From: Edolisoma coerulescens
Lineage: Eukaryota > Chordata > Aves > Passeriformes > Campephagidae
Assembly (NCBI GenBank): GCA_013397115.1
Contig: VWZW01000509.1
Span: forward strand, 186,001 to 250,000
Direction: 5' to 3'
Length of the DNA stretch: 64,000 bases
The translations under genes and the position numbers were made by a program. The notes under the pieces are model-generated. The model was given only the letters and a program-made list of their open reading frames with translations, made no database searches and was not told the origin of the DNA. Of the stretch, positions 1 through 13,700 are shown piece by piece (within the stretch, counting starts at the first letter, position 1; each line of letters begins with the position of its first letter).

Positions 1-1065
1 CTATGTTCCTGCACTTCCTCTGAACTGATGAAACTCAGGGGCAGGATCCTTTCAGCTCAAACCCCTCATGTTCAAAAACCTTCTTCTATTTTGGTATAGG
101 GAAAGGAAAAGAAAGTTAGATCTCTGGAATGTGCCCTCATTAAAAAGAGGCTGGTAACTGGCCGGCTGCACGACTGGAGCCCTTGTCAGCTCATGCACTT
201 GTAACTGAAACAACTCAACTTTCCAGAAGTCTCTAAATGGATTGCTTTCAGTCGGAACAGTACACAGACATTATAAAACCTGCAATTACTTTTACTGTAG
301 GGCCATAAAATATAGATCTGTTAAAGTCTGGGTGCAGAACACACGGACATCCTACAGTTCCGACCAGCACAGATGAAAGCCTATTATGGATGATGAAAAC
401 AAGGTACTAGAAAATCCATTAGAGCTATTTGTTCCCACTTGCAATGATAGTCTCTGTAACCACATTAAATCAAAGCATCTCTGGGACTTCATTACAGATT
501 TCTTTTATCGATACTGTATGCTGATATAAATAACAGTGTAAGAAAATCTGGGAGAAGAAATTACATTGCATTGTATGATTTAGGGATTTGTGATCAATTA
601 TTTAGCATTTCTATCAGAGATGCACTTAATGTTTTCATTGGAGTGGGACCCTGGAGTGCTGGGGACTGTGTGCATATAGAGGGAACAAAAATTTCTGGTC
701 TAGAGTACTTTGACCATTTAAATTGGGTTGAGGGCATAAGAGTGTAAAATGAGAGAGCGAAAATGACTAAACTCCTCTCTAGATACCACCACCGTTCTGG
801 GATTGAAACTACACTCATATCCAGTAAGAGAATGGAAAGACACATTTGCTTTTGAACTCTAGGAAACAGTAAAAACAGAGACCGACAGAAACCTGGGGTC
901 ATGGTGTGTAACAGCTCCTTCCCCGTGCTCTTCAAAGCCCCTCCCTTCTCTCACAAACAAAAACAAGACTGCCTGGTGTCTCTTCTGGAAATAACGAGCT
1001 TGGTCAAGAACGGTTTGCAAAGAGAAGCAAGAACTGCACGTTTTTGCAGTAAAAAATGAAACAAG
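1..1065. other. Non-coding stretch, no gene seen
   Basis: AT-rich unique-looking sequence. Short open frames occur on the minus strand, but none has splice signals or recognisable protein character. I see no repeat before the CR1 tail that begins near 1066. Confidence 0.5.
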
Positions 1066-1361
1066 ACTTTCTACAAGGGCAGGTAGTGATAGGACAAGGG
1101 ATAATGGCTCTAAACTGAAACAGGGTAGATTTAGATTAGATATCAGGAAGAAATTCTTTACTGTGAGGGTAGTGAGACACTGGAACAGGTTGCCCCAAGA
1201 GGTTGTGGACTCCCCATCCCTGGAAGTGTTCAAGGCCAGGTTGGATGGGGCTTGGAGGAAGCTGGGATCATGGAAGGTGTCCCTGCACATTTCAGGGGGT
1301 TGAAATGAGATGATCTTTGGTCCCCTCCAACCCAAACCATTCTAAGATTCTCTGATTCCAT
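1066..1361 (+). repeat. CR1 LINE 3' end, sense orientation
   Basis: This is the 3' terminal part of a CR1 retrotransposon. Diagnostic phrases are GGACAAGGGATAATGGCT, TTTAGATTAGATATCAGGAA, CACTGGAACAGGTTGCCC and CCATCCCTGGAAGTGTTCAA, ending in degenerate ATTCT-type octamers (ATTCTAAG then ATTCTCTG). The usual 5' truncation leaves only about 300 bp. The substituted octamers suggest an old copy. The minus-strand open frame across it is a shadow. CR1 is the dominant LINE of birds and other sauropsids, so this element also supports the taxonomic call. Confidence 0.93.
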
Positions 1362-4300
1362 AATTAAGATTGCTGTTGTGCTTTTGGCAAGAGTCAAAAC
1401 CAGCCTTGTTCTTCCTGATCCACCAGGAGGTTTGCATTTGAGTTTGCAGGCCCTACGAGCTCAAAATATAAAAAAGAGATATTAATCAAACATGCCAATA
1501 AAGTGCAGAGAAAATAGCATGAACCCAATACAATGATTTCCCCCCCCACAGAGCTCTGTTTGCAATATGTAATTATCATGAGCTGGTTGGCAGTCCTGCA
1601 ATAACTAGGCACAACAGCATGAGTTAGGAACGTATCATCAATTTATCATCAATCTTACCTTGTAATTTCTTAGCTTTTATTGGCCTATATAACCTCATCA
1701 TACATAAATAGTGGTATGCAACTTTGTGAAGATTGTTCAAAATGAAAAAGCCCACCTTGAAATAAATGATAGTAAACACATCAATTTCTAGCATAAATAT
1801 ATAATTTGCATTTCAGCAATCCAAGATTCATGCAACCCCAAATTATAGGAACTGTGACTTGTTGATACAGATGAGCAGATGTGTCTGTGTCAGCCACTGG
1901 TTCCGAAATAATTTTAAACAATAAATCTGAAACTCAAACTTGTATAATGCCACATTTTCAGGGACTGCCCGTGTGGGTGCAGTTCAGATAATGAGGGCAG
2001 AGGCCCTAACTCCGTAAAGGGTGTGAAAATCCAGTTTTTACTCAAGATGGCTTTGAGAATCTCAGACTGTTTATTCAGCATTATCACCTCCATGCATTTA
2101 TCCCTGTGAAACGGATGTGTCAGGGAAACATGTTCCTGTCCTGGAAGGACATTCTTCTGATTGAAGACAGATTTCCAGGAGTTTTCTTTCAGGATGTATG
2201 TAGGGGAGGACAGAGTGACTGTGGTCTTCTGAAGACCTCAAATGGCAGAGAATTCTTTGTCTCCCTCTAAAGCTAAAGCCCTGGAAAGCTTCCCCAAGGG
2301 CTGGGCAGCTGGAGTTGATGCCATGTGCAGGCAGAAACTCTCAGTACAAGCAGCAATGCTTGTTCCTGACCCAGGTCCGCAGCCTTCCTGTCAGTCACGG
2401 GGGCTGGTTGACTCCAAGATGACCTGGGACAACTGATCCTTTACCCTTCTTTGGGTCTGAAAGTCTCGGTTTGTTGTATCATTCTCTTTCTTTGAAAGCA
2501 GGAGCAGATGTGAGTATCCTAACTAAACAGAGCCTTTGGGGCAGTTTCTGTTCCTAATTCGATCTTTAATCAGTGTAATCATGGAAAAGGGTTAAAAACA
2601 GAGTGTCTGCATTACTGGCATTTATACAGAAAGTGGGGGACCCTACAAGTGGGTGTTGCAGCATTATGTCAGTTTTGCCCCTTTTTCTCTTTCACTTCAC
2701 TGTGGAATGGTACCAAAAAGGTGGACCTATCAATTATGTACCAAAAAGCTACAGATGAAACAAACACACAGCCTGCTGTCTCACATCACCCTGTCACCAT
2801 GGTCGCTCTGAACTCTGACTGAATGCCACATAGCAAAGCCAAAAGCAGGAAAACTTCCTGTCCTGACGGTGGTGACATGATATAACCAATGTCCTTGTCT
2901 CTAGTATCCCTAAGAAAAAACCTTTTGAGGTTTAGCTGAAGCTCCTGAAAACATCCATGAACGTGGCTTCTGAACACATCAGGGTCACACTTTTATGTGT
3001 ATATGTACATCTGTGTATATACGTATGTACAAATAAATATTTTAAAATGGTAAAAGTCCAATTCAACTTCCATTCCTGACAAGTAGAATACATCCACTGG
3101 GTTTAATAGGAGTGTAAAATCAGGTCCCAGCTCATGAAAGGGCTTCAGTCTGAGCTTTGAGGAGGTGACACGTACCAGAGACTTTAATTAGTCATGTCAG
3201 CAGAAGCTTTGCTGACTAAGGACTTCCATAGCTCAGCTGGTCTGTAGGGCAGCATCCAAGCTGGATGCTATAGGATGTTGACCTCTCTTGAGAACCCTGT
3301 GCAGCAGCCAACCATCTGCAAAACATGCAGAGTAATCATAATAATTCCTTTGGCAGTCTGTTTCAGAGAGGAAAGGGAAAAGAAAGAGTGAAAAAAAAAA
3401 AAAGGAAATTAATTTCAGTTAGTGTTGAAATACTCCTGTGATTATTGCCTTCACATTTTTTAGTTCGGGGCTATATATTAGAACATTTCTACTCTCAACA
3501 CCAAATGTTGTAACAAGGTCTTCTGGGCTAGGACAAAAAAGAAAACTCGTTATACTAGTTTGGTATTCTCCCCCATCAACAAAGATAGATCTTGATCCTT
3601 AAGAGGAAATGTGTTTTAGAGGTAGTTAACATTATTTATTAGTTGCCACAAATAGCTTTCATATCCAATTGTGGGGATGGCCAACCTCCCTAACCCCACA
3701 AACAATATAACAAAATCTTCATATACCTGACAGTTTGTTATCCCCAGAATTCAGAATAAGAGGAAGGGAAATAAGTTAATGGTGGGGTTTTTGTTGTTGT
3801 TGTTGTTGGGGTTTTTTTGTGTTTTGGGTTTTCTTTCCCCCCCAAAGCACTGATATGTAAAATACACCAATATTGCTACACCTGGTGCCCTGAACTCCTC
3901 AATTCCCCTGGAAGCACTGGGAAGGGCAGGTGCTGCTTTGCAGAGTGGCTGCCTCTGGCTGGTGACTGCAACATTAGCAGGCCAAAACTGTTTTCCATGG
4001 AAGGCCAGTTTGCACAGGAGACGTCAGGAGGTGGAAGTGTCCCCATATGGAGGCGAACCTGTGACGTGGGGCTGACTTTAAAACAAAGGCACTCTTCAGC
4101 AGGTTCGGTTCTGAAATTCGTTACTTGTACAAATGGGGGAACAGAAAGTAAAATGAGACTATTTTTCATGTACCACATATAATAACCCTTTAAATACTTT
4201 GTGAGCCCTCTAGTGGTGCTGTCCATGCCCTGGAAACCTCCGGGAGCCGGCTGGAGCCAGGCAGCCAGTCCTTCGTGTGAGTACCAACGCAGCTCTTAAG

Positions 4301-6311
4301 GGTGCAGCATGCACATCTCCTTTATTCTGATTACCTTTTAAAACCACGGAGGTGAGGGCTTTATTTCTGCTTCCTCTGATAAAAAATTCTTCAAAACAAA
4401 GGTGTATGGCTCCTTTATCCCGGGCAGCTGTGGTGGACAACTGAGACAACATCATCCTTAATGTGTCTGCTGCAGGTCTGGTTTTCAGCATGCCATGCTC
4501 TCTAGGGTTAAACAGCATAGTAGGGATACAGCAAGAGTTCACTAGAGAGGAAAAATTTGGCTGGAAAATCCTAAACCCATTTCTAAAAGAGTTCATCTAT
4601 GGGATTTCTGTGCGGTGAAAAGCATCACTCTGCTTTTATTCCAAACACAGTTCGGAGCGCTCCTTTATTTTTTTAGAATTGACTCATAAAGACTACAGGA
4701 GGGCACCAATTAGTGAAATAAACCTCTAATCCTCAGTGCAGTGCCTGCTATAGGACTGCTGTTTAACAGCCTCCTTGCTAATCAATTCTCTTCAGTCGGC
4801 TAAATGCCATAGATGCTACGTAAATAAATGCAAGTTTAAGAGTGTTCTACAGCGAGCAGTTAAAGCTGTGTTCCTTCTACTCCACCATAAAATCAGCAGG
4901 CATGTTAACAGATATCTACTCCACCTTGTAGAAATGACTTTCCTTGTTCGTCTGACTGCTGCAGCTCGGGAAAAACAGAAGCAGGGAACAGCAATAAACT
5001 GCCTGTTCTTCCTGCACAGCACCTCAAACATCTGACACCTCGATGGCAGCCAAGGCATGGAACAAAGGTGCATATTTTAGAGTCGAAACACTGCCCACAG
5101 TTTAGGTGGCTGCTTTAGTTCTTCTGTGATAAGTTTAAAGCCAGACTGTCATACTTGGAGCTTTCTGGATAAAATGGCTGCTCCTTGTCACCTTCTTCAT
5201 GCATAACATTCCTCCAGAGGAGAGGTTTTCCCTTACAAGCTTAGATGTTTTCTCTCACAAATTGAGATGTTAGTGAAACACACAGTAAGTGTAGTTTGAA
5301 ATGAGACAGTGTGCGAAATGCCATCAAAGACAAATGAAACCCAACATCATCCTATTGACGATGATGGCAAATCCACATCTTTAATGGAACTAGAATTTCA
5401 CCCCTAGTGTGTCAGTGAGCAACAACTTTTAACTAATGATTTTTTTTTCCTAAGCAGGGTCAAAGAAACCTGAAAAACTGTGTGTATTCATCATTTCTCT
5501 CCTGTGCTGTCCTGAGGTAAGAGCAGTGATGCTCAGAAAGGGATAATAAAACCCTTAATACTTCCAATACTACATCCCAGTATCCTCCAGCACAGAGATG
5601 AGAACAAATGAAACACAGGGAGATGAAATTATTTGCCCTGAATTATCCATCAGAACTTTAAATAAAGCACAGGTCCTGTGTGCTCATGGCATTGAGCAGA
5701 CATTTAAAACCAAGTAAATAAGATGATGCTGTGTCCTGCAAGTTTCACTGAGTTACTTACATAACATTCTTGTCAGTCTTCATACTTACATTGAATAAAA
5801 AATTTTAAATAAAAAAAGCAGCATATTCGAGTTGAATAACAAATCTTGAATAAACAAAACATTTTATTTGCGTGTCTAGCATTTAAGAATTTTCAAAAGC
5901 TCTAAAGTTCCATTATCTTGCCTTTGTAGAGAAATGTACCCTTCCTTTTTCTTCAGTGTGGATTTTTAAAATAATTTCCGATAATGTTGTGATACATATC
6001 ATTGGCAACTTCAAACACTCACTTTTTTACAGATAAATGATCTTAATTATACAAATTCCTTCTGCCTAGTAGGAACTTTTTAATGTACCAACATCTTATA
6101 CATTAATAGTAACTAATTTCCACATCTATTATTTATCAATATTTTAGCACGTAGCACAGGTGGTGAGCTTTTCACTGACTAAAGTGGTGAATGAACTCAG
6201 GTAAATTATACTGACAGACCATATGCACCCTGTGCATGACTGCTGAAACCTAAGAATCTCATAAAGCAGAGTCAAAGATGCCACATTTTTTTGCTCTCCA
6301 AATGTTACCAG
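1362..6311. other. Non-coding stretch, no gene seen
   Basis: Mostly AT-rich single-copy-like DNA. It contains a short TATG/TG-rich patch near 2994-3030, an A-run at 3391-3403 and a G/T tract at 3781-3846. Open frames on both strands at 3817-4596 overlap each other in several frames, without splice borders or domain signatures, so I treat them as chance. Confidence 0.45.
3781..3846. repeat. G/T-rich low-complexity tract with (TTG)6
   Basis: Six perfect TTG units at 3791-3808 sit inside a strand-asymmetric G/T run that then switches to a C-run. This is simple-sequence DNA. Confidence 0.8.
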
Positions 6312-6488
6312 TTTAGGAGCTCATTTCCTTCTCTGCACACAGAGATACAAAATTTTCAGCAACTTCATTATGTATATTTATTAAGTATAGAAACTGGACC
6401 TGTTGACATACTGCACATGCACAGCCATCCTGAAATTATTAGTTTAACTAATAGGCAGTTAAATGATTTCAAAATATGCCTAGAAGAG
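6312..6488 (+). CDS. Candidate internal exon, product unknown
   Basis: A 177-nt segment is flanked on the left by a T-rich tract and TTACCAG, and on the right by a near-consensus donor (AAGAG then GTAAGAT). It is open for exactly 59 codons with phase 0 at both borders. The peptide contains stretches such as IETGPVDILHMHSHPEI and ends LNDFKICLEE. A closer alternative acceptor (TTTTCAG) lies inside at about 6357 and keeps the same frame. I recognise no domain. The nearest possible promoter, the CpG island, lies 28 kb to the right, so this would belong to a different transcript. It could be a real coding exon, a lncRNA exon or chance. Confidence 0.25.
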
Positions 6489-7424
6489 GTAAGATTGCTT
6501 AAGGAGGAGTCTTTCTGAATTCAGTAACTGAAAAAGGTGGCAGCAAGCCCTGTAAATTCAGATCAGTGCAAACTAGAGGACAAAGAACTGGTTATGCAAA
6601 AAAATGAGAATTGAAAAGAACTCAGTGAGTCCTGGTGAAATTCCGCAATAGCAAAATTTAACAATTCATTTGGAGAATGTTTGAGAAGGTTTACTTTTTT
6701 AACTTTATTTGAATTTTAATTTTAGCATGAGATGTTCAAAAATTTTATTTTTGGTTTTCTTAAATTAGCAAGATCCTATCCATTAGGAAAAACAGTGGGG
6801 GCTTTTCCTCTACCTTGCATTAGACTGAAAATATACACTTAGGATAAAATAACTTTATAATACGTAGCATAATTTCCTGCCAAAGATTTGGGTCTACTCT
6901 TTACTAGGGCTAGTGGTTTGTTATGATAAGCCATACATGTTTTCGTGGGGAAAATGCAAGATGAGAATCATGAGCATGTAGTATAAAACATGGATAATTT
7001 AATTTAAATACAGATATTCTTTACTTCTAAATACACATAGATATTCTTTATTTTTAAATACACATACTGAAAAATTAAACCCCCCAACAATTTTGTTAAC
7101 TATATATCTTTACTTCAGTGGTAGCAATAGCAGAGTGGTATTATTGCTCCCTTTTCATTTCTGCTGCTTTGGCTGTGCAGAGGGAATTGAGTTCCTAGTT
7201 CTGTGGGGTCAGGGGCTTCTGCCCGTGGTCCACAGACTCCTGAGCTTACAGATGACTTCTCTGGGGGCTGTCAGGAGGTGAGGCAGCCAGCCCAGATCCT
7301 GGGCAGTGGGTCACCCTACCAGCCTTCAGCCCTCTAACAGAGAACTCCAGGGATCTACGATGGACAAGATGAAAATCATTGCTATTACAGATTTTCACAA
7401 AGCAGCCTTGTCCCTAGAGGGTGT
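6489..7424. other. Non-coding stretch, no gene seen
   Basis: AT-rich sequence with one short imperfect tandem repeat (7004-7069). No gene evidence. Confidence 0.45.
7004..7069. repeat. Short imperfect tandem repeat, about 23-27 bp unit
   Basis: AAATACA followed by GATATTCTTTA recurs with small indels. Unit starts are near 7006, 7029 and 7056. Confidence 0.7.
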
Positions 7425-7760
7425 AATCACAGAATCAACAAGGTTGGAAGAGATCTGCAAGATCATCCAGTCCCACTGTCAACCCAGCACCGCCATAATC
7501 ACCCCTAAACCTTGTCCCCAGGTGCCACATCCAGGTGGTTCTTGAACACTTCCAGAGACTCCACCAGCCCATTGAGCAATTTATTCCAATGCTTGACCAC
7601 TGTGTCAGTGAATTTCTTTTCTAGTATCTAATCTGAACCTCCCCTGGTGCAACTTCAGGCCATCCCCTCTTGTCCTTTCACTTGAGACATGGCAGAGGAA
7701 ACAGGCCCCAGCTCACTACAACCTCCTCTCAGGTAGTCGTAGATATCTCTGGGCTCCTTC
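7425..7760 (-). repeat. CR1 LINE 3' end, antisense orientation
   Basis: On the plus strand this reads as the reverse complement of a CR1 tail. It begins AATCACAGAATCAACAAGG, then TTGGAAGAGATCTGCAAGAT, CCAGCCCATTGAGCAATTTA and TTGTCCTTTCACTTGAGAC. Similarity fades near 7745-7760 at a probable 5' truncation point. The first half also reads as an open frame, which is a by-product of the repeat. Confidence 0.9.
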
Positions 7761-10700
7761 CATGATCACAGCTGAGATAAAGCAATCTGATATAACTGAG
7801 ATAAGGTAATCTCACAACTGAGATAACATAACCACTTGCCCAGAGAAGTCTGTTTCTCTCCACTAATTAGTTATTCAGCCCTGGTGAATGAACCTCCAGG
7901 AACTGAAGTTTTCCTCTATGAATTTTGTCCCCTGCTAAGCCCCCTTCCATCCTAAGCACAGGTAGCACAGAACCAGAGGGGGTGAGTTCATACTAACAGC
8001 AGCCCTGCCAAGTCAGTGCTCATCTTCCACTGAAAAGAAAGGTCCTGCTCCATCTCCCCTGCCCTTTCTCCCCAGCTGCAGGCACCCTCCTCCCTCCTCA
8101 TATTGGCTTTGGAAATTGTGTGGCCTTAGGGCGAGCCTGCTTACTTGACAGACTGACATATCTGGCAGTAAATTGTTCTTTTACTTGCATATTTATTTAT
8201 GTGCAGTGTTGGATTTCCACCAGGTCAATTCTCTGAATTGATTTGCCCCAGGGCTATCTGATCACCAGAACCATCCCAAGGGGAATGGGGCAGGAGCGTG
8301 TGGCTGTGGGAGGAGAGAAGGTGAGGGGCAGGGTCTCCTCTCTCTTCCTTGTCAGGACTCAGCAAGTCCTGTGAAACCATATGTGAAACTATAACCAGAA
8401 GATGAAGCTCACTGGAAGCTTGATGTCCTGACTGCTCCCATCACATGCTCCTCTCCTGTCCTTGCACTAGCCCCAGGAGCTGCAGGAGCTGCCTTTGTCA
8501 AAAGCCTGATGCTCCCTTGCAGTCCTTGTTTTCAGCTGCACCAGCAGAAACGCATTTCAGTACTGTGCAGGCAGGCAAGAGCCCACCCACCCTGGTGGGA
8601 GGGAGCAGGCAGGGCAGGGACATGGGACCACAGCAGATAGATAGGACACAGATGGCTTGAAATACTTTGGAAGGGCCTGTGAGATATCCAGAGGAAATCA
8701 TGAGCTCTAGCTGTGGGATTGGCATCCTTGAGAGCCCCGCTGAATGTGTTCACGGTGTCCCTCTTCCCACATCACTCAGCACATCTTTCTCCTCTTCAGA
8801 AACAAATGTCTCCTTATGGCAGGAGCTGTGGATTGATTTAAAAACTGAGGAAGCCAGCTGAAAACAAAATTCATGTGACAGCTATCACAAAACTGCAGCT
8901 CTAGCAGTGATGGCTGCCTGGATGTCGAAACAGTGCTGAAAGAGAGTCCGACTCACTGCAGCGGCAGTCGTCAAACCCTGACATGATGGGAGGTATCCTT
9001 CCTGTTCACACAGCCATCCCAGAAGCCAGAACTGTCTTTCTGCATCTGCCTTATAAAAACTTGCTTCTTGAGCTACACGTATCAATTCAGTTTTGTTTCC
9101 TTCTGGATGATGAGCAAATGCGAGCATTTGAGTTTATCGAGCCACAGCTGTGAGATACCTTTGACAGGGAATCTGCAAACCCAAATCCCCCACTCTGATG
9201 AATATTCTCAAAACTAAGCACATTCAGGCTTCTGTGCTCTGGATATCACACGGGCTTCCACAAGATGTGAGGGACTGGCAAAGCAGAGCAGTCAGCTTAA
9301 TTATGAAACAAAAAGCAACTATGAGAGCAACTGTGCAGTAACTAAGGGTCCCCAAAACCCAGAGATTAACTCTGTCTTCTTGAGATATGAAGGACTGCCT
9401 GTTACAGGCCTGGTTTATCACTGTGTTAAACCAATTTTATGTTGGTGTAAAAACAGGATGATAGAGCTGTGCTGAATAGCCCTAAGTATGCATCCCCTCT
9501 GTTCTGTCGTACACTCTCCCAGACATAAAACCAGCTAATGATTGAGAAAATCAAAGAAAAACCTACTAAAAATGAAATGGTAGAAATGTCAGGTGTGGGG
9601 GAAGAGAATCATTACACTCCTTGATCAATGCACTTCTACTGGAATGATTTGGCCTGAGGGGCAACAGAAATTTATTGGGAAGATAACGTTCAGCAAGATA
9701 AAGACCTCTTGCAAAGCAGCATTAAAATATCTTCGATGAGTAATTAAACCAGGCTGAAAGTTTCTTAAAGACTCTAGAGTTAAACACACACCTTTTATGT
9801 TTTACCATCTCCATCTTACCATGTTATTTAATGCTTGCAACCCTTTGAACCCTGTTCTGTTATTACCAAGCTTGTTGTACAGTACTTTGTTGGTTTAGGA
9901 GACACTTTGATTCACAGTGAGTTATTCACAGCATAATTCTATTCAAGAGAAACAAGCATGAGACTCTCTCTACAACAGCAGCACATTCTGAGTGGATAGT
10001 GTGACACACATTGCAAAATCTATATTCTTCACAAAGCATGTGTTAGTGCCATGAGAATTCGTATTTCTTCTTTAAAACTACAGGAGTCTTTCTCAAGTGT
10101 AAAAGGCATTAGGAAGTGCACTTGAAAACACTCTGAAGTTCAGGAAATACCAAGGAACCTCATTTCTAAGTGTGTTTATTTGCACAGGGACGTCAATATG
10201 CAGAATGACTGCTGGGCTAGAACAATGCAGGAAAAGAACTTTCAGAAAGGGGGCCAGAGTGGCTGGGATGAGCATATTGTGAGAAAAGTACACCTTGCAT
10301 GGTAGCAGGGCTTTCAAATAATGGCTCCATTTGATGCCATCCATGATCGGTTAATTTCAGCTATTTAAAATATTGCAAATGTATTCCTTGTGAGATTGTT
10401 TCAAAGAATTATTTGGCTTGAAATAAGTCAGTAGTAATCAGTGGCAATGGTACTTTTACAGTAAATGTATATGAAGTTTATGAGTGACTACACAGTAGGA
10501 CATAAAAATGTCCATTTGGAATTTCCAAGTTTTATGGGTTTTCTCCAGAAAAAGAAAAAAACAACCTTCTGAGAAGCCTATTTACCCAAGTAGATATCTA
10601 TACACACTCATTTACTGTAAGCAAAAGCAAACTTGTATCCTCTGTAATGTTTACTTCGATTAACTATAGATGGTTTGCACTTTGATTGCTGCTAATGCTC

Positions 10701-13700
10701 TGTGGAACCATTTGTTTTCCTGCACAGTTAAGGGCATTAAAGGAGGAGGTCTTGCTTTCTTTTTAGGATGAATTAATTTTAAAAGCATTTCTGTTTAAAA
10801 GGAGATTAAAAAATCCTGAAGAAACAGAGATTGCCCAGCCTCTCGCCTGTCCACTTTAGGAGTGTGCATGAGCAGACACCCGGGACATGGACCTTATTAA
10901 GGAATAAGGGAGACTATTTTTGTGAGGAGCACTCTCTTAGGTTATTGGCAACAAATCACTTGTCCCTCAGGACATGCAGACTTTCATTTCTACTGGCAAA
11001 ACCTGGAGGGAACCTGTTCTAAGTTTACCTGCTATTTATTCTGATAGGTTTTAATAAAGACTTAATTGTAAAAGCGTTTCCAAGGAACAAGTTGAAAGTG
11101 AAAGTATCCCTGTCCAGGGAAAATAATGGTTCTGCTGCATAGTTCAGAATCTTAGGGATTAAGGATGTGGCTGGTGGAATTTATGAGAAGTAGTGTAAAT
11201 AAATACATCAAGATGTGATCACTCGGAGGTTGTTTCTCCTAACTGCTCTTTCCTCTCCTTTTGTGTTATTTATTCTTCTCTGTTGTGCAGCCCTGACTGT
11301 TTCCTTTGGGAACTGGTGCAGAGACCTGGCTGCTGGGTCCCCACAGTCAGGATGGGCTGGTCCCACCTCGGTGTGCTCAGAGGGCTTCAGCCTCCAAACA
11401 CACCTCCTCAGGAGAAAGCAAACAAAGGAAGGCTCAGGTTTCCTTGCCGGTGTTCCAAGATGCTGTACCTGTTGTGGGTGGGGGCTTCACCACCCTACAG
11501 CGCTCTGGTGATGAACTCCTTTCCTTCGCTTTCTGTGGAGGAGTTTGTTGACAATGGACTTTTTTCCATCTGAAGAATGGAAGCAGTTTTGCTGTTCATC
11601 TGGCCCGCTGGAGGTTTTCAATGGCAGGTGTGCTGCAGCAGCTCTGGAGAGCTTGAGGAGCCCACTGCTCTCACACCACAGAGTCAGAGAAAGGCACGTG
11701 GGCTTGGAGAGCCTTTTGAGAGACTCTTGAACCTGAACTTGGCTGCTTCTGTGCCTGTTGTGAATGAAAGCAAAGAGCCAATCTGCCCTAACCAAGCTCA
11801 TGTTGCAGTAAAGGGAATTTAAATCCTAAGCGTGTTTTGCTTCAAGGCTACACAGACACCTCCATTTGGTCACTGGCCTGTCTTTTTATTCCAGCACCGT
11901 TGTAGGAATGTAAATTAGGACCAACAAGGGACAAAATGGTTTCTGTTCCTAAGTAGATGCTTAAGTTACAGCCATCAGATGCAAGTTTTAATTATCATTG
12001 AGGTAGTTGAATACTAATATTTTTTTCTTTTGTTTCAGGCTGTAATTATCTCATTTTAGACCTTCATGGTCACTGCTTGTTTTCATTGGGAGGTTTTTTG
12101 CAGTCCCTCACACCGATTTAAAAAACCATCTGAAATTACTAGCACCATAATTAGAACTGAAACTAGGAACAGCTCTCCCTAATAATTGCAGATATGACGA
12201 GTAACTGTAATTTATGTTGGCTTTTTATCACCAAGAGTTTTACAAAAAGCAAACAAACAAAAACAGGTCAGCATCCCCACACTTGCTTTTTGCCCAACCT
12301 GTCCCCTCCTCTTCTGGTTTCTGTGAGCTGTGGCCACACAATGGGAAAGGTGTGGGCTGAGCATGTCTGTCTGTCAGGTGTTGCTGCATCTCTCCAGTGT
12401 AACATGGGGATGAACCACACTGGATCTCATCCACCTTATCCCCTCCTCCCCTGTGCCACATCCTCAAGCACTGTCCTGACAGCAGCTCACAAGGGTGTGA
12501 AAACTGAGCTGACAAAATCAGAGGACCCAGTGGATGGGAACCCACAAAACTGAGTGTGTTGTGAAGTTACAAGGAACCAACACAGAAAAGTTTGCCCCCA
12601 AGTCCTCCTCCTAAGTGTGTCTGCTGGGCAAAGGTCCATTGCAACCTCTCTCATTTCAAGATACTGCAGAAGTACTTTAAGAATTAAATTTATTTTTTTA
12701 AAAGTATATTTAGGGGAGTTGCAAGCCTTACTTTTTTAGACATAATTGTCTAAAACCCCAGATGTTTCACATTTAAAACACTTACCATGAACTTAGAGGT
12801 CTGATGCTGCACTCACTCTGGTCTCAATGTTTAGAGGCTTGGGACCATCTACTGTACCATCCATATTTTGTCACTCTTTCCTTTCAGGGATGATTCAGAT
12901 ATTAAAATTCTCACTTTTATGATTTTTCTTTCAATGTGTTTTACATTAATATTAACGTACAAATAAACCCAAGAAAGTTATTAGCTGAATGAATGTATCA
13001 TTAATACAAGTTGTTGAATGATTAGGTAAGATAAGAGTGCTTTTTCTCCTTCCTTGCATTTCCATGGAATAAGAAACTGCAATATGCCTGAAAACCCTCC
13101 TTTAAAATGTTGCTTCACAATCACTGACTAGAAAGATCAGAACATTTCCTGAAATAATGTGGTTTGCATAAGGTCACAGTAGAGATCAGAGGGAAGAATT
13201 GCACCATGCCCCAGTTAAAATATGTTTTTTAACCACTGAATTTGCTCTTTTGTAATTTTGAATCTTTCCCCCAAATGAGCATAATCAAGATACCTCCACA
13301 TATTTTATTGTGCATATATCTGTATTTATATACATACCCATATACATATAGCAAATGCAAAGATTTTGGTTGTACCACATGCAGCTGCAAAAACAAAGTT
13401 ACTTCAGAAAATTAACCAGTAATAAAATGCTGTAATTTTTCTTAGAAAGACAAGATAATGTGAATAAAGATCAGATTTATAAAAACAAAAATTCATCTGG
13501 AAAACTCTTCTACAGTAAGCAGAGCTACTGTTCTTTATCACAGTGTGGTCGGACAGTCACCTGCAGTGTGGCAGCTGTCCCTGAACACCACTGAGTTCTG
13601 CATGCCCACGGCTCTATACTGCTCTCATAATTGCAAACAGAAATTTATAGGAAGGCAAATTAAACAAAATAAAGGGAATATCAGAGTATCAGTTGTAACA

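Noticed and set aside
859..1335. 158-codon minus-strand frame
   Set aside because: It overlaps the CR1 tail and has no coding character.
3220..3300. TAGCTCAGCTGGTCTGTAGG resembles a tRNA A-box
   Set aside because: No matching B-box (GGTTCGA-type) or cloverleaf arms follow at the proper distance.
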